Assembly (NCBI RefSeq): GCF_047675955.1
Contig: NC_132928.1
Location: 51,392,889-51,456,888, forward strand
From: Chlorocebus sabaeus
Lineage: Eukaryota > Chordata > Mammalia > Primates > Cercopithecidae
Reading direction: 5' to 3'
Length of the DNA stretch: 64,000 bases
Shown here: positions 10,486 through 20,732 of the stretch, piece by piece
How positions within the stretch are numbered: position 1 is the stretch's first letter
Layout: each line of letters opens with the position of its first letter
Notes under the pieces: generated by a model
Database searches by the model: none
What the model was told of the DNA's origin: nothing
The model's input: only the letters and a program-made list of their open reading frames with translations
Translations under genes and position numbers: made by a program

Positions 10486-11507
10486 GGCGGGGGGCGGAAC
10501 AAGATGGCCGAATAGGAACAGCTCCAGTCTCCAACTCCCAGCGCCAGCGACACAGAAGACTGGTGATTTCTGCATTTTCAACTGAGGTACTGGGTTCATC
10601 TCACTAGGGAGTGCCGGACAATCGGTGCTGGTCAGCTGCTGCAGCCCGACCAGCGAGAGCTGAAGCAGGGTGAGGCATCCCCTCACCTGGGAAGCGCAAG
10701 GGGGAAGGGAATCCCTTTTCCTAGCCAGGAAAACTGAAACACACAACACCTGGAAAATCGGGTAACTCCCACCCCAATACTGAGCACGTGGGCACACCAG
10801 GAGATTATATCCCACACCTGGCCGGGAGGGTTCCACACCCACGGAGCCTCCCTCATTGCTAGCACAGCAGTCTGCGATCTAACCGCAAGGCAGCAGCGAG
10901 GCTGGGGGAGGGGCGCCCGCCATTGCTGAGGCTTAAGTAGGTAAATAAAGCCGCTGGGAAGCTCGAACTGGGTGGAGCTCACAGCAGCTCAAGGAAACCT
11001 GCCTGTCTCTGTAGACTCCACCTCTGGGGACAGGGCACAGATAAACAAAAGCAGCAGAAACCTCTGCAGACGCAAATGACTCTGTCTGACAGCTTTGAAG
11101 AGAGCAGTGGATCTCCCAACACGGAGGTTGAGATCTGAGAAGGGACAGACTCCCTGCTTGTCAAGTGGGTCCCTGACCCCTGAGTAGCCTAACTGGGAGA
11201 TATCCCCCACTAGGGGCAGTCTGACACCCCACACCTCACAGGGTGGAGTACACCCCTGAGAGGAAGCTTCCAAAGCAAGAATCAGACAGGTACATTCGCT
11301 GTTCAGCAATATTCTAGCTTCTGCAGCCTCTGCTGCTGATACCCAGGCAAACAGGGTCTGGAGTGGACCTCAAGCAAACTCCAACAGACCTACAGCTGAG
11401 GGTCCTGACTGTTAGAAGGAAAACTATCAAACAGGAAGGACACCTACACCAAAACCCCATCAGTACGTCACCATCATCAAAGACCAGAGGCAGATAAAAC
11501 CACAAAG
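10486..11507 (+). promoter_or_regulatory. L1-A 5' UTR / internal promoter
   Basis: This complete L1 5' UTR starts at the G-rich gcggggggcgg and has the YY1-type box AAGATGGCC at 10501-10509, which in the L1 family positions transcription at the first base. The family's 5' UTR is an RNA polymerase II sense promoter and also has antisense promoter activity further in, so transcripts running leftward from this region are possible. At about 1022 bp it is longer than the roughly 910 bp of L1HS, mainly because it keeps a 129-bp block at 11251-11379. Confidence 0.9.
11251..11379 (+). promoter_or_regulatory. 129-bp 5' UTR segment absent from L1PA2/L1HS
   Basis: The block between gggtggagta and tccaacagacc is exactly 129 bp and has no counterpart in the L1HS 5' UTR as I know it. 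In established work the corresponding segment is the binding region of the KRAB zinc-finger repressor ZNF93, and its deletion marks the younger L1PA3 and later human lineage. Retention here sets the subfamily and predicts ZNF93-type repression where that protein exists. Confidence 0.85.
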
Positions 11508-12524
11508 ATGGGGAAAAAGCAGTGCAGAAAAGCTGGAAATTCAAAAAATAAGAGCGCATCTCCCCTGGCAAAGGAGCGCAGCTCATCGCCAGCAACAGAT
11601 CAAAGCTGGACAGAGAATGACTTTGACGAGATGAGAGAAGGCGGCTTCAGTCCATCAAACTTCTCAGAGCTAAAGGAGGAATTACGTACCCAGCGCAAAG
11701 AAACTAAAAATCTTGAAAAAAAAGTGGAAGAATTGATGGCTAGAGTAATTAATGCAGAGAAGGTCATAAACGAAATGAAAGAGATGAAAACCATGACACG
11801 AGAAATACGTGACAAATGCACAAGCTTCAGTAACCGACTTGATCAACTGGAAGAAAGAATGTCAGCGATGGAGGATCAAATGAATGAAATGAAGCGAGAA
11901 GAGAAACCAAAAGAAAAAAGAAGAAAAAGAAATGAACAAAGCCTGCAAGAAGTATGGGATTATGTAAAAAGACCAAATCTACGTCTGATTGGGGTGCCTG
12001 AAAGTGAGGGGGAAAATGGAACCAAGTTGGAAAACACTCTTCAGGATATCATCCAGGAGAACTTCCCCAACCTAGTAGGGCAGGCCAACATTCAAATCCA
12101 GGACATACAGAGAACGCCACAAAGATACTCCTCGAGAAGAGCAACTCCAAGACACATAATTGCCAGATTCACCAAAGTTGAAATGAAGGAAAAAATCTTA
12201 AGGGCAGCCAGAGAGAAAGGTCGGGTTACCCACAAAGGGAAGCCCGTCAGACTAACAGCAGATCTCTCGGCAGAAACTCTTCAAGCCAGAAGAGAGTGGG
12301 GGCCAATATTCAACATTCTTAAAGAAAAGAATTTTCAACCCAGAATTTTATATCCAGCCAAACTAAGTTTCATAAGTGAAGGAGAAATAAAATCCTTTAC
12401 AGATAAGCAAATGCTTAGAGATTTTGTCACCACTAGGCCTGCCTTACAAGAGACCCTGAAGGAAGCACTAAACATGGAAAGGAACAACCGGTACCAGCCA
12501 TTGCAAAAACATGCCAAAATGTAA
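11508..12524 (+). CDS. L1-A ORF1 protein (ORF1p), 338 aa
   Basis: ORF1p is the trimeric RNA-binding nucleic-acid chaperone that packages L1 RNA in cytoplasmic particles and is required for retrotransposition. The length, 338 aa, is that of the human protein. Domains by family position: a disordered N-terminus (1-51) with Ser18-Pro and Ser27-Pro phosphorylation-type sites, a coiled coil (about 52-153, with QLEERMSAMEDQMNEMKRE), an RRM (about 157-252, with VKRPNLRLIGVPE), and a C-terminal domain (about 264-323, with RLTADLSAETLQARREWGP). The RRM and C-terminal domain are close to L1HS, but the coiled coil from about residue 47 to 130 differs strongly. The start is the first ATG after the 5' UTR. 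The stop is followed by a 63-bp spacer to ORF2, which is normally translated by inefficient reinitiation. Confidence 0.97.
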   Translation: MGKKQCRKAGNSKNKSASPLAKERSSSPATDQSWTENDFDEMREGGFSPSNFSELKEELRTQRKETKNLEKKVEELMARVINAEKVINEMKEMKTMTREIRDKCTSFSNRLDQLEERMSAMEDQMNEMKREEKPKEKRRKRNEQSLQEVWDYVKRPNLRLIGVPESEGENGTKLENTLQDIIQENFPNLVGQANIQIQDIQRTPQRYSSRRATPRHIIARFTKVEMKEKILRAAREKGRVTHKGKPVRLTADLSAETLQARREWGPIFNILKEKNFQPRILYPAKLSFISEGEIKSFTDKQMLRDFVTTRPALQETLKEALNMERNNRYQPLQKHAKM

Positions 12525-12587
12525 AGACCATCGAGGCTAGGAAGAAACTGCATCAACTAACGAGCAAAATAACCAGTTAATATCATA

Positions 12588-15500
12588 ATGGCAGGATCAA
12601 GTTCACACATAACAATATTAACCTTAAATGTAAATGGACTAAATGCTCCAATTAAAAGACACAGACTGGCAAACTGGATAAAGAGTCAAGACCCATCAGT
12701 CTGCTGTATTCAGGAGACCCATCTCACATGCAGAGACATACATAGGCTCAAAATAAAGGGATGGAGGAAGATTTACCAAGCAAATGGAGAACAAAAAAAA
12801 GCAGGGGTTGCAATCCTAGTCTCTGATAAAACAGACTTTAAACCATCAAAGATCAAAAGAGACAAAGAAGGCCATTACATAATGGTAAAAGGATCAATTC
12901 AACAGGAAGAGCTAACTATCCTAAATATATATGCACCCAATACAGGAGCACCCAGATTCATAAAGCAAGTCCTTAGAGACTTACAAAGAGACTTAGACTC
13001 CCATACAATAATAATGGGAGACTTCAACACTCCACTGTCAACATTAGACAGATCAACGAGACAGAAAGTTAACAAGGATATCCAGGAATTGAACTCATCT
13101 CTGCAGCAAGCAGACCTAATAGACATCTATAGAACTCTCCACCCCAAATCAACAGAATATACATTCTTCTCAGCACCACATCGCACTTACTCCAAAATTG
13201 ACCACATAATTGGAAGTAAAGCACTCCTCAGCAAATGTACAAGAACAGAAATTATAACAAACTGTCTCTCAGACCACAGTGCAATCAAACTAGAACTCAG
13301 GACTAAGAAACTCAATCAAAACCGCTCAACTACATGGAAACTGAACAACCTGCTCCTGAATGACTACTGGGTACATAACGAAATGAAGGCAGAAATAAAG
13401 ATGTTCTTTGAAACCAATGAGAACAAAGATACAACATACCAGAATCTCTGGGACACATTTAAAGCAGTGTGTAGAGGGAAATTTATAGCACTAAATGCCC
13501 ACAAGAGAAAGCAGGAAAGATCTAAAATTGACATTCTAACATCACAATTAAAAGAACTAGAGAAGCAAGAGCAAACACATTCGAAAGCTAGCAGAAGGCA
13601 AGAAATAACTAAGATCAGAGCAGAACTGAAGGAGAGAGAGACACAAAAAACCCTCCAAAAAATCAATGAATCCAGGAGTTGGTTTTTTGAAAAGATCAAC
13701 AAAATTGACAGACCGCTAGCGAGACTAATAAAGAAGAAAAGAGAGAATCAAATAGACACAATAAAAAATGATAAAGGGGATATCACCACCGACCCCACAG
13801 AAATACAAACTACCATCAGAGAATACTATAAACACCTCTATGCAAATAAACTAGAAAATCTAGAAGAAATGGATAATTTCCTGGACACTTACACTCTTCC
13901 AAGACTAAACCAGGAAGAAGTTGAATCCCTGAATAGACCAATAGCAGGCTCTGAAATTGAGGCAATAATTAATAGTCTACCAACCAAAAAAAGTCCAGGA
14001 CCAGATGGATTCACAGCTGAATTCTACCAGAGGTACAAGAAGGAGCTGGTACCATTCCTTCTGAAACTATTCCAATCAATAGAAAAAGAGGGAATCCTCC
14101 CTAACTCATTTTATGAGGCCAACATCATCCTGATACCAAAGCCTGGCAGAGACACAACAAAAAAAGAGAATTTTAGACCAATATCCCTGATGAACATCGA
14201 TGCAAAAATCCTCAATAAAATACTGGCAAACCGGATTCAGCAGTACATCAAAAAGCTTATCCACCATGATCAAGTGGGCTTCATCCCTGGGATGCAAGGC
14301 TGGTTCAACATTCGCAAATCAATAAACATAATCCAGCATATAAACAGAACCAAAGACAAGAACCACATGATTATCCCAATAGATGCAGAAAAGGCTTTTG
14401 ACAAAATTCAACAGCCCTTCATGCTAAAAACACTCAATAAATTCGGTATTGATGGAACGTACCTCAAAATAATAAGAGCTATTTATGACAAGCCCACAGC
14501 CAATATCATACTGAATGGGCAAAAACTGGAAAAATTCCCTTTGAAAACTGGCACAAGACAGGGATGCCCTCTCTCACCACTCCTATTCAACATAGTGTTG
14601 GAAGTTCTGGCTAGGGCAATCAGGCAAGAGAAAGAAATCAAGGGGATTCAGTTAGGAAAAGAAGAAGTCAAATTGTCCCTGTTTGCAGATGACATGATTG
14701 TATATTTAGAAAACCCCATTGTCTCAGCCCAAAATCTCCTTAAGCTGATAAGCAACTTCAGCAAAGTCTCAGGATACAAAATTAATGTGCAAAAATCACA
14801 AGCATTCTTATACACCAGTGACAGACAAACAGAGAGCCAAATCATGAATGAACTTCCATTCACAATTGCTTCAAAGAGAATAAAATACCTAGGAATCCAA
14901 CTTACAAGGGATGTAAAGGACCTCTTCAAGGAGAACTACAAACCACTGCTCAGTGAAATAAAAGAGGACACAAACAAATGGAAGAACATACCATGCTCAT
15001 GGATAGGGAGAATCAATATCATGAAAATGGCCATACTGCCCAAGGTAATTTATAGATTCAATGCCATCCCCATCAATCTACCAATGACTTTCTTCACAGA
15101 ATTGGAAAAAACTGCTTTAAAGTTCATATGGAACCAAAAAAGAGCCCGCATCTCCAAGACAATCCTAAGTCAAAAGAACAAAGCTGGAGGCATCACGCTA
15201 CCTGACTTCAAACTATACTACAAGGCTACAGTAACCAAAACAGCATGGTACTGGTACCAAAACAGAGATATAGACCAATGGAACAGAACAGAGCCCTCAG
15301 AAATAATACCACACATCTACAGCCATCTGATCTTTGACAAACCTGAGAGAAACAAGAAATGGGGAGAAGATTCCCTATTTAATAAATGGTGCTGGGAAAA
15401 TTGGCTAGCCATAAGTAGAAAGCTAAAACTGGATCCTTTCCTTACTCCTTATACGAAAATTAATTCAAGATGGATTAGAGACTTAAATGTTAGACCTAAT

Positions 15501-16412
15501 ACCATAAAAATCCTAGAGGAAAACCTAGGTAGTACCATTCAGGACATAGGTATGGGCAAAGATTTCATGTCTAATACACCAAAAGCAACGGCAGCAAAAG
15601 CCAAAATTAACAAATGGGATCTCATTAAACTAAAGAGCTTCTGCACAGCAAAAGAAACTACCATCAGAGTGAACAGGCAACCTACAGAATGGGAGAAAAT
15701 TTTTGCAATCTACTCATCTGACAAAGGGCTAATATCCAGAACCTACAAAGAACTCAAACAAATTTACAAGAAAAAAACAAACAACCCCATCCAAAAGTGG
15801 GCAAAGGATATGAACAGACATTTCTCAAAAGAAGACATTCATACAGCCAACAGACACATGAAAAAATGCTCATCATCACTGGCCATCAGAGAAATGCAAA
15901 TCAAAACCACAATGAGATACCATCTCACACCAGTTAGAATGGCGATCATTCAAAAGTCAGGAAACAACAGGTGCTGGAGAGGATGTGGAGAAATAGGAAC
16001 TCTTTTACACTGTTGGTGGGATTGTAAACTAGTTCAACCATTATGGAAAACAGTATGGCGATTCCTCAAGGATCTAGAACTAGATGTACCATATGACCCA
16101 GCCATCCCATTACTGGGTATATACCCAAAGGATTATAAATCATGCTGCTATAAAGACACATGCACACGTATGTTTATTGTGGCACTATTCACAATAGCAA
16201 AGACTTGGAATCAACCCAAATGTCCATCAGTGACAGACTGGATTAAGAAAATGTGGCACATATACACCATGGAATACTATGCAGCCATAAAAAAGGATGA
16301 GTTTGTGTCCTTTGTAGGGACATGGATGCAGCTGGAAACCATCATTCTTAGCAAACTATCACAAGAACAGAAAACCAAGCACCGCATGTTCTCACTCATA
16401 GGTGGGAACTGA
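12588..16412 (+). CDS. L1-A ORF2 protein (endonuclease/reverse transcriptase), 1274 aa
   Basis: ORF2p nicks target DNA and reverse-transcribes L1 (and, in trans, Alu) RNA at the nick. The APE-type endonuclease spans about 1-239, with Glu43, Asp145, Asn147, Asp205, Asp229 and His230 all present. The reverse transcriptase domain has its motif A aspartate at 599 and FADD aspartates at 701-702. The C-terminal CCHC cluster is Cys1129, Cys1133, His1141 and Cys1146. The frame is open to the usual final SLIGGN. It is one residue shorter than the 1275-aa norm because one lysine is missing near residue 385 (KKRENQ versus KKREKNQ). Oddities: Cys48 replaces the Arg of L1-B (a CpG-type C-to-T change), and Pro597 replaces Ser two residues before the motif A aspartate, which may lower activity. 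Confidence 0.97.
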   Translation: MAGSSSHITILTLNVNGLNAPIKRHRLANWIKSQDPSVCCIQETHLTCRDIHRLKIKGWRKIYQANGEQKKAGVAILVSDKTDFKPSKIKRDKEGHYIMVKGSIQQEELTILNIYAPNTGAPRFIKQVLRDLQRDLDSHTIIMGDFNTPLSTLDRSTRQKVNKDIQELNSSLQQADLIDIYRTLHPKSTEYTFFSAPHRTYSKIDHIIGSKALLSKCTRTEIITNCLSDHSAIKLELRTKKLNQNRSTTWKLNNLLLNDYWVHNEMKAEIKMFFETNENKDTTYQNLWDTFKAVCRGKFIALNAHKRKQERSKIDILTSQLKELEKQEQTHSKASRRQEITKIRAELKERETQKTLQKINESRSWFFEKINKIDRPLARLIKKKRENQIDTIKNDKGDITTDPTEIQTTIREYYKHLYANKLENLEEMDNFLDTYTLPRLNQEEVESLNRPIAGSEIEAIINSLPTKKSPGPDGFTAEFYQRYKKELVPFLLKLFQSIEKEGILPNSFYEANIILIPKPGRDTTKKENFRPISLMNIDAKILNKILANRIQQYIKKLIHHDQVGFIPGMQGWFNIRKSINIIQHINRTKDKNHMIIPIDAEKAFDKIQQPFMLKTLNKFGIDGTYLKIIRAIYDKPTANIILNGQKLEKFPLKTGTRQGCPLSPLLFNIVLEVLARAIRQEKEIKGIQLGKEEVKLSLFADDMIVYLENPIVSAQNLLKLISNFSKVSGYKINVQKSQAFLYTSDRQTESQIMNELPFTIASKRIKYLGIQLTRDVKDLFKENYKPLLSEIKEDTNKWKNIPCSWIGRINIMKMAILPKVIYRFNAIPINLPMTFFTELEKTALKFIWNQKRARISKTILSQKNKAGGITLPDFKLYYKATVTKTAWYWYQNRDIDQWNRTEPSEIIPHIYSHLIFDKPERNKKWGEDSLFNKWCWENWLAISRKLKLDPFLTPYTKINSRWIRDLNVRPNTIKILEENLGSTIQDIGMGKDFMSNTPKATAAKAKINKWDLIKLKSFCTAKETTIRVNRQPTEWEKIFAIYSSDKGLISRTYKELKQIYKKKTNNPIQKWAKDMNRHFSKEDIHTANRHMKKCSSSLAIREMQIKTTMRYHLTPVRMAIIQKSGNNRCWRGCGEIGTLLHCWWDCKLVQPLWKTVWRFLKDLELDVPYDPAIPLLGIYPKDYKSCCYKDTCTRMFIVALFTIAKTWNQPKCPSVTDWIKKMWHIYTMEYYAAIKKDEFVSFVGTWMQLETIILSKLSQEQKTKHRMFSLIGGN

Positions 16413-16690
16413 ACAATGAGATCACTTGGACTCGGGAAGGGGAACATCACACACAGGGGCCTATCATGGGGAGGGGGGAGGGGGGAGGGATTGCATTGGG
16501 AGTTATACCTGATGTAAATGACGAGTTGATGGGTGCTGACGAGTTGATGGGTGCAGCACACCAACATGGCACAACTATACATATGTAACAAACCTGCACG
16601 CTATGTACATGTACCCTAGAACTTAAAGTATAAAAAAAAAAAAAAAAAAAGAGACAAAATGAAAAAGCAAAAAAAAAAAAAAAAAAAAAA
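16413..16690 (+). other. L1-A 3' UTR and two-part A tail
   Basis: The 3' UTR contains a polypurine tract (16467-16490, four or more G runs) that in this family can form a G-quadruplex. It also has an 18-bp tandem duplication (16520-16537 and 16538-16555, unit gacgagttgatgggtgc plus t or a). After cttaaagtat there is a first A run (to about 16650), then a short gagacaaaatgaaaaagc insert, then a second run of about 24 A before the target-site duplication. The insert may be a short 3' transduction or a tail rearrangement. Confidence 0.85.
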
Positions 16691-16700
16691 AAGAAATCTC

Positions 16701-17015
16701 AGAACACAGGAAGATTTTGTAAAGTATACAAAATTACAGCTAGATAAGAAGAGTTAAGTTCTAGTACTCTATACCACTGTAGGATGACTGTAGTTAACAA
16801 TAATATAATGTATAGTTCCAAATAGCTAGAAGGAGGATACTGAATGTTCCTAAGAGGAAGAAATAATAAATGTTTGAGATGATGGATATGTTAATTACCC
16901 TGATCTGATCACTACACATCTTATGTATCAAAACATCACTATGCACCCTGTAAATATGTACAATTATTACATGTCAATTTAAGAAATAAAATTAAAATTA
17001 AAAAAAGAAATCTTA
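16701..17015 (+). mobile_element. Old L1 3' end (L1MA/L1PB-like)
   Basis: 'gactgtagttaacaataata', 'gagatgatggatatgttaat', 'taccctgatctgatcactac' and 'tgtaaatatgtacaattatt' give the typical order of an old primate L1 3' UTR. It lies immediately after the L1-A target-site duplication, so L1-A landed beside or in this older copy. Confidence 0.8.
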
Positions 17016-17019
17016 GAAT

Positions 17020-17197
17020 ACAGGCATATGTGGCATACTGAACTGTATATAAGATGGTAGTCACATAAGATTATAAAACCATATTTTTACTGTACCTCTT
17101 CTGTGTTTCCATTCACTAATACTTATCATTGTGTTATACCTGCCTACTGTATTCAGTATAGTAACATATAGTACAGGTTTGCAGCCTAGGAGCAATA
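17020..17197 (+). mobile_element. TcMar-Tigger family fragment
   Basis: 'aagatggtagtcacataaga', 'ccatatttttactgtacctc', 'cattgtgttatacctgccta' and 'tacaggtttgcagcctagg' match the terminal region of a Tigger-type DNA transposon family. The exact member is not certain. It is truncated, with no transposase. Confidence 0.65.
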
Positions 17198-17281
17198 GGG
17201 GTTAGACCCCAAAGAGGGTAGGCCAGGAGTGGAAGGACTGGCTGAATATCTGCCACCCCACCCAGGGTGGTGGGGATGGAG
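17198..17281 (+). repeat. Diverged direct repeat flanking L1-A, copy 2
   Basis: Partner of 9482-9572, with matching blocks gggttaga, agagggtag, ggactggctgaatatct and a G-rich tail. The class is not recognised. Confidence 0.45.
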
Positions 17282-17299
17282 GTATATTATTATTGCCTT

Positions 17300-20000
17300 G
17301 ACTATACCAAACTTTCTTAGCTTAAAGAAGAATACAGACCAGAAATCAATAGCAATATTATAGATAGATATAAAACATTAAAAACATTTTTGTTAAAGTT
17401 AGGAGTAACATAAAGATATCCAACTCACCACTATTTTTCAACAGGATGTGGGTTCACCAGGGTTATATGTTACTGGTAGGAGGTCCTAGCCAAGGTGGTA
17501 AGACAAGATAAGGAGTAAGAGACATAGGTATTGAAAGAAGGAAACAAATGATAATTATTTGCAGAAAATAAGGTGTATCCCTAAGTGGGGATGGCAGAGG
17601 GAGACAAGACAAACAACTGAAAAACAATTAATAAAAGGATTTATTAAGATGGTTAGAATAAATATAAATATACAGAAATTAAGAGTTTTCCTGTATACCA
17701 GTAGTTATCAATTAGGAAAAATTAATGGGAAAAATGATCTCATCCAAAAAGCAGTAAGAACTACAAACTAGGGACAAGCTTCATTAGAAAAATTAAGGCA
17801 TTTGCAGGAAACCATGAAACTATAGATAACAGGGTGCTGTTAGATCACTGCGGGAAAAGAAGGATTGTTCAATAAACATAGCAGGAAAGAGTCATCAATA
17901 TGAAAAAAGTATATAAACCAACTCCTGGGATTACAGAGTTAAGTGTCAAGAAAAAAATTTTAAAATTAACAAAAAATATCTGGAGACACTGGAGATACGA
18001 AATGATTTTTTAAACAAGAAACAAGGCCAGGTGTGGTGCCTCACACCTGCAATCCCAGCACTTTGGGAGGCTAAGAAAGGTGGATCACTTGAGGTCAGGA
18101 GTTCAAGACCAGCCTGGCCAACATGGCAAAACCCAGTCTCTACTAAAAATATGAAAATTAGCCAGGTGTGGTGGCATGTGCCTGTAATTCCAGCTACTCA
18201 GGAGGCCGAGGCACAAGATTTGCTGGAACCCGGGAGAAGGCTGCAGTGAGCCAAGAAGGCGCTACTGTTCTCCAGCCTCAGTGACAGAGTGAGACTCTGT
18301 CTCTTAAAAAAAAAGAAAAAGAAAAAGAAAAAGAAACAAAAGGAAACAAACAAGAAGTATTGACTATAAAAGACTGGAGACGTTGGCCATTATATTAAAA
18401 TTATAAACTTTTGTCCATCTGTAGACCTTAAATAAAGAAAGTAAAAAGACCAGTCAGAAATTGAGAAATGATATTCACAAGATCCACAATTTTTAACAGG
18501 ATTACTATCAAGAACATAGAAAGAACTGCTATCTCTTAATAGGTTAAGCATGACCAACTCAATAGAAAAGTGGGCAAGAGATATAAAGAAGAGGTTCACA
18601 AAAGCATAACATATATAGCCATAGACTTATGAAAAATGTTCGGTACTACTGGTAGTCAGGATATGAAAAATCAACCATCTTATCTTCATCCCATGAGAAA
18701 TACTAAAAATTCTGACAATACCAAGTATTAATATTGGGCAGAATGTAGACGACTCAAGATTTCATATATACTGCTGGTGGGAAACAGTTTGGCATTGCTG
18801 AAGTTGAACATTTATATACCCTAAGCCCAGAGATTCTACTCCTATGTATATAACAAAGAGGAACTCCTACAAAGGAGAAAAGAAGACATTTGCAAGGATG
18901 TTCGTAGCAGCACTGACACCAAGAGCAAAACTCTTAACAAAGGAAATACAATATACTTCAATAAGAGACTGAACCTGAATACCAACCCTAACCCCAACTC
19001 TTAATCTAAATTTGTTGTTACAGTTAAACAATGTAAAAATTATACAGTAGTCAAATAGATAAACTATAGCAAAAAATGGAGAGATGAGTAATATAATATT
19101 TAAATGGAAAAAGTTCAAAAAAATATATAAAATATGCTCTTTATATAAAGTTAAAAATGATTAGAATTTAAAAATGTTTATGAAAGTAAATTCTCTCCCA
19201 AATAATCTATACATTCATTGTAATTCCAACTGAAATCTCAACACACATTTTTTGTTTCTTGTTTTTGGCTGGGAGTATAGAGGGACTTGATACTACCATT
19301 CATTTGGAAAAGGAAATACATGAATAAAAGGCCAAATACCTTTTGAAAGGAAGAACTAATTAGAATTTCCTATATCAGTAAGAGAAAAACATTATAATCA
19401 TTAAAACACTGTGACACTGACATAGAAATAGATCAGCTGAATAGAAAAAGACATATGGACACTTAGCTGATCATAAAGGGTACCTTTTACATCACTGTGC
19501 AAAGAAATGACAATTCAAAAAAAAAAAAAAAAAGGCACTGAGACAACTAGCTATGCGGCTGGGAAAAAAAAAATCTCATTTAACATAACCAAAAATAAAT
19601 TCCAGACAAAGACACAAACTGAAGTTGAAAAAGGCCTTTCTAAGCATGACACAAAAGCCAGAAATTACAATGGAAAAGAGAGAAAGATTGAACAATAAAA
19701 AATTAAAAGCTTCAAATAGAAAAGACAGGCTGAACAAATTTGCAAGGCTATTTAACAGCATCTATCAAAATATGAAATGCAAATTATCTTTTGATTCTAT
19801 TTCTAGAAACCAATCCTACAGAAATACCAGCACAAGCAAATGAACATGGATATATGTACAAAGATGCTTAGCTCAAAGTTGGCAACTGCAAAAAAAACAA
19901 AAGCACTCCAAGTATTCAAAAGGAGGGGAACAGATAAATCTATGGTGGAATAAGATGCAGCATTTAAGGATAACAAGTATAGATATGATGAAATAAAAAT
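17300..20000 (+). mobile_element. Ancient L1M, sense, ORF2 to 3' region, rearranged
   Basis: Degenerate ORF2-like text in sense orientation: 'ggaggtcctagccaaggtgg', 'ttatttgcagaaaataagg', 'gttttcctgtataccagtag', 'aaaagtgggcaagagatata' and 'actgctggtgggaaacagtt'. A second block from about 19150 repeats an earlier part of ORF2, so two fragments are joined. An Alu interrupts it at 18025. No frame survives. Confidence 0.7.
18025..18330 (+). mobile_element. Alu inserted in old L1M
   Basis: Dimeric Alu starting ggccaggtgtgg, with a GAAAAA-rich tail. A short duplication, AAGAAACAA, lies at 18016-18024 and 18331-18339. Confidence 0.93.
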
Positions 20001-20698
20001 GTCTTCAATATATGCCTTTATTTTTATTGTGAAATATGATACCCCACAGAGAATAGCATAAAACATAAATGTAGATTTTAATGAATTATAATACTGTCAT
20101 AGCAAGAATTAGAACATTGTCTGCAACAAATAATTTCCCAAATACTCCATCCTGATCCCAATTCCCTTCACCCTATAGATAACCACTATACCTATTTCCA
20201 GAGTAAACATTCCTGCTTTTATTTAGTTTTAGTACTGAAATGTGCATATCTCAACACATGATTTCTTTTTCCTTTTCTTGAATTTTATATAAATAGTATA
20301 ATAAGATACATTTTTGAGTTTGATTTACTAAATATTATATCTTAAAGATTTATTAATGTTGCTGTGTGTCACTGTAGTTTGTTCATTTTACTACATGATA
20401 ATGTCACCTTTTTAAAACTCATTTTACTGATTTTTTTCCAGGTTATATCTATTTTGGGGCTATAATGGATGCTTGTTTATTCTTGTACATGCATCCTCAT
20501 GTACATAAGCATGTATTTATGTTGGGTTAGCATTACTTTCAATTTTATTAGATAATGCTAAAGTGTTCTCCAATGTAACTGTACAAATTTTCACCCCCAC
20601 TAGCAATGTAAGAGTTCCCATTGCTCTATATGCTTGACAACTTTAGTATCATCAGATTTTAAATTTTAGCCAATCTGGAGATTGTGTGGGGATATCTT

Positions 20699-20732
20699 GT
20701 GTGTGTGTGTGTGTGTGTCTGTGTGTGTGTGT
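20699..20732. repeat. (GT)n microsatellite
   Basis: About 15 GT units with one C and one extra T interruption, joined directly to the 3' side of a minus-strand Alu. Confidence 0.92.

Larger units (their letters stand above)
10486..16690 (+). mobile_element. L1-A: full-length L1PA-type LINE-1 with both ORFs intact
   Basis: Complete L1 of about 6.2 kb: 5' UTR (about 10486-11507), ORF1 (11508-12524), a 63-bp spacer, ORF2 (12588-16412), 3' UTR and A-rich tail. The perfect target-site duplication AAGAAATCTC lies at 10476-10485 and 16691-16700. The bottom-strand nick would be TTCTT/AA, a usual endonuclease site. The 5' UTR keeps the 129-bp segment lost in L1PA2/L1HS. The 3' UTR carries the older GAG variant (aaatgacgagttgatgggtg) rather than the human-specific ACA. 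It is therefore L1PA3-like or older, or a lineage-specific relative, with a young appearance. Confidence 0.97.

Noticed and set aside
10474..11595. Minus-strand frames of 60-122 codons in the L1-A 5' UTR region
   Set aside because: They are not the described antisense L1 peptide as far as I can tell. They are more simply frames open by chance in GC-richer 5' UTR.
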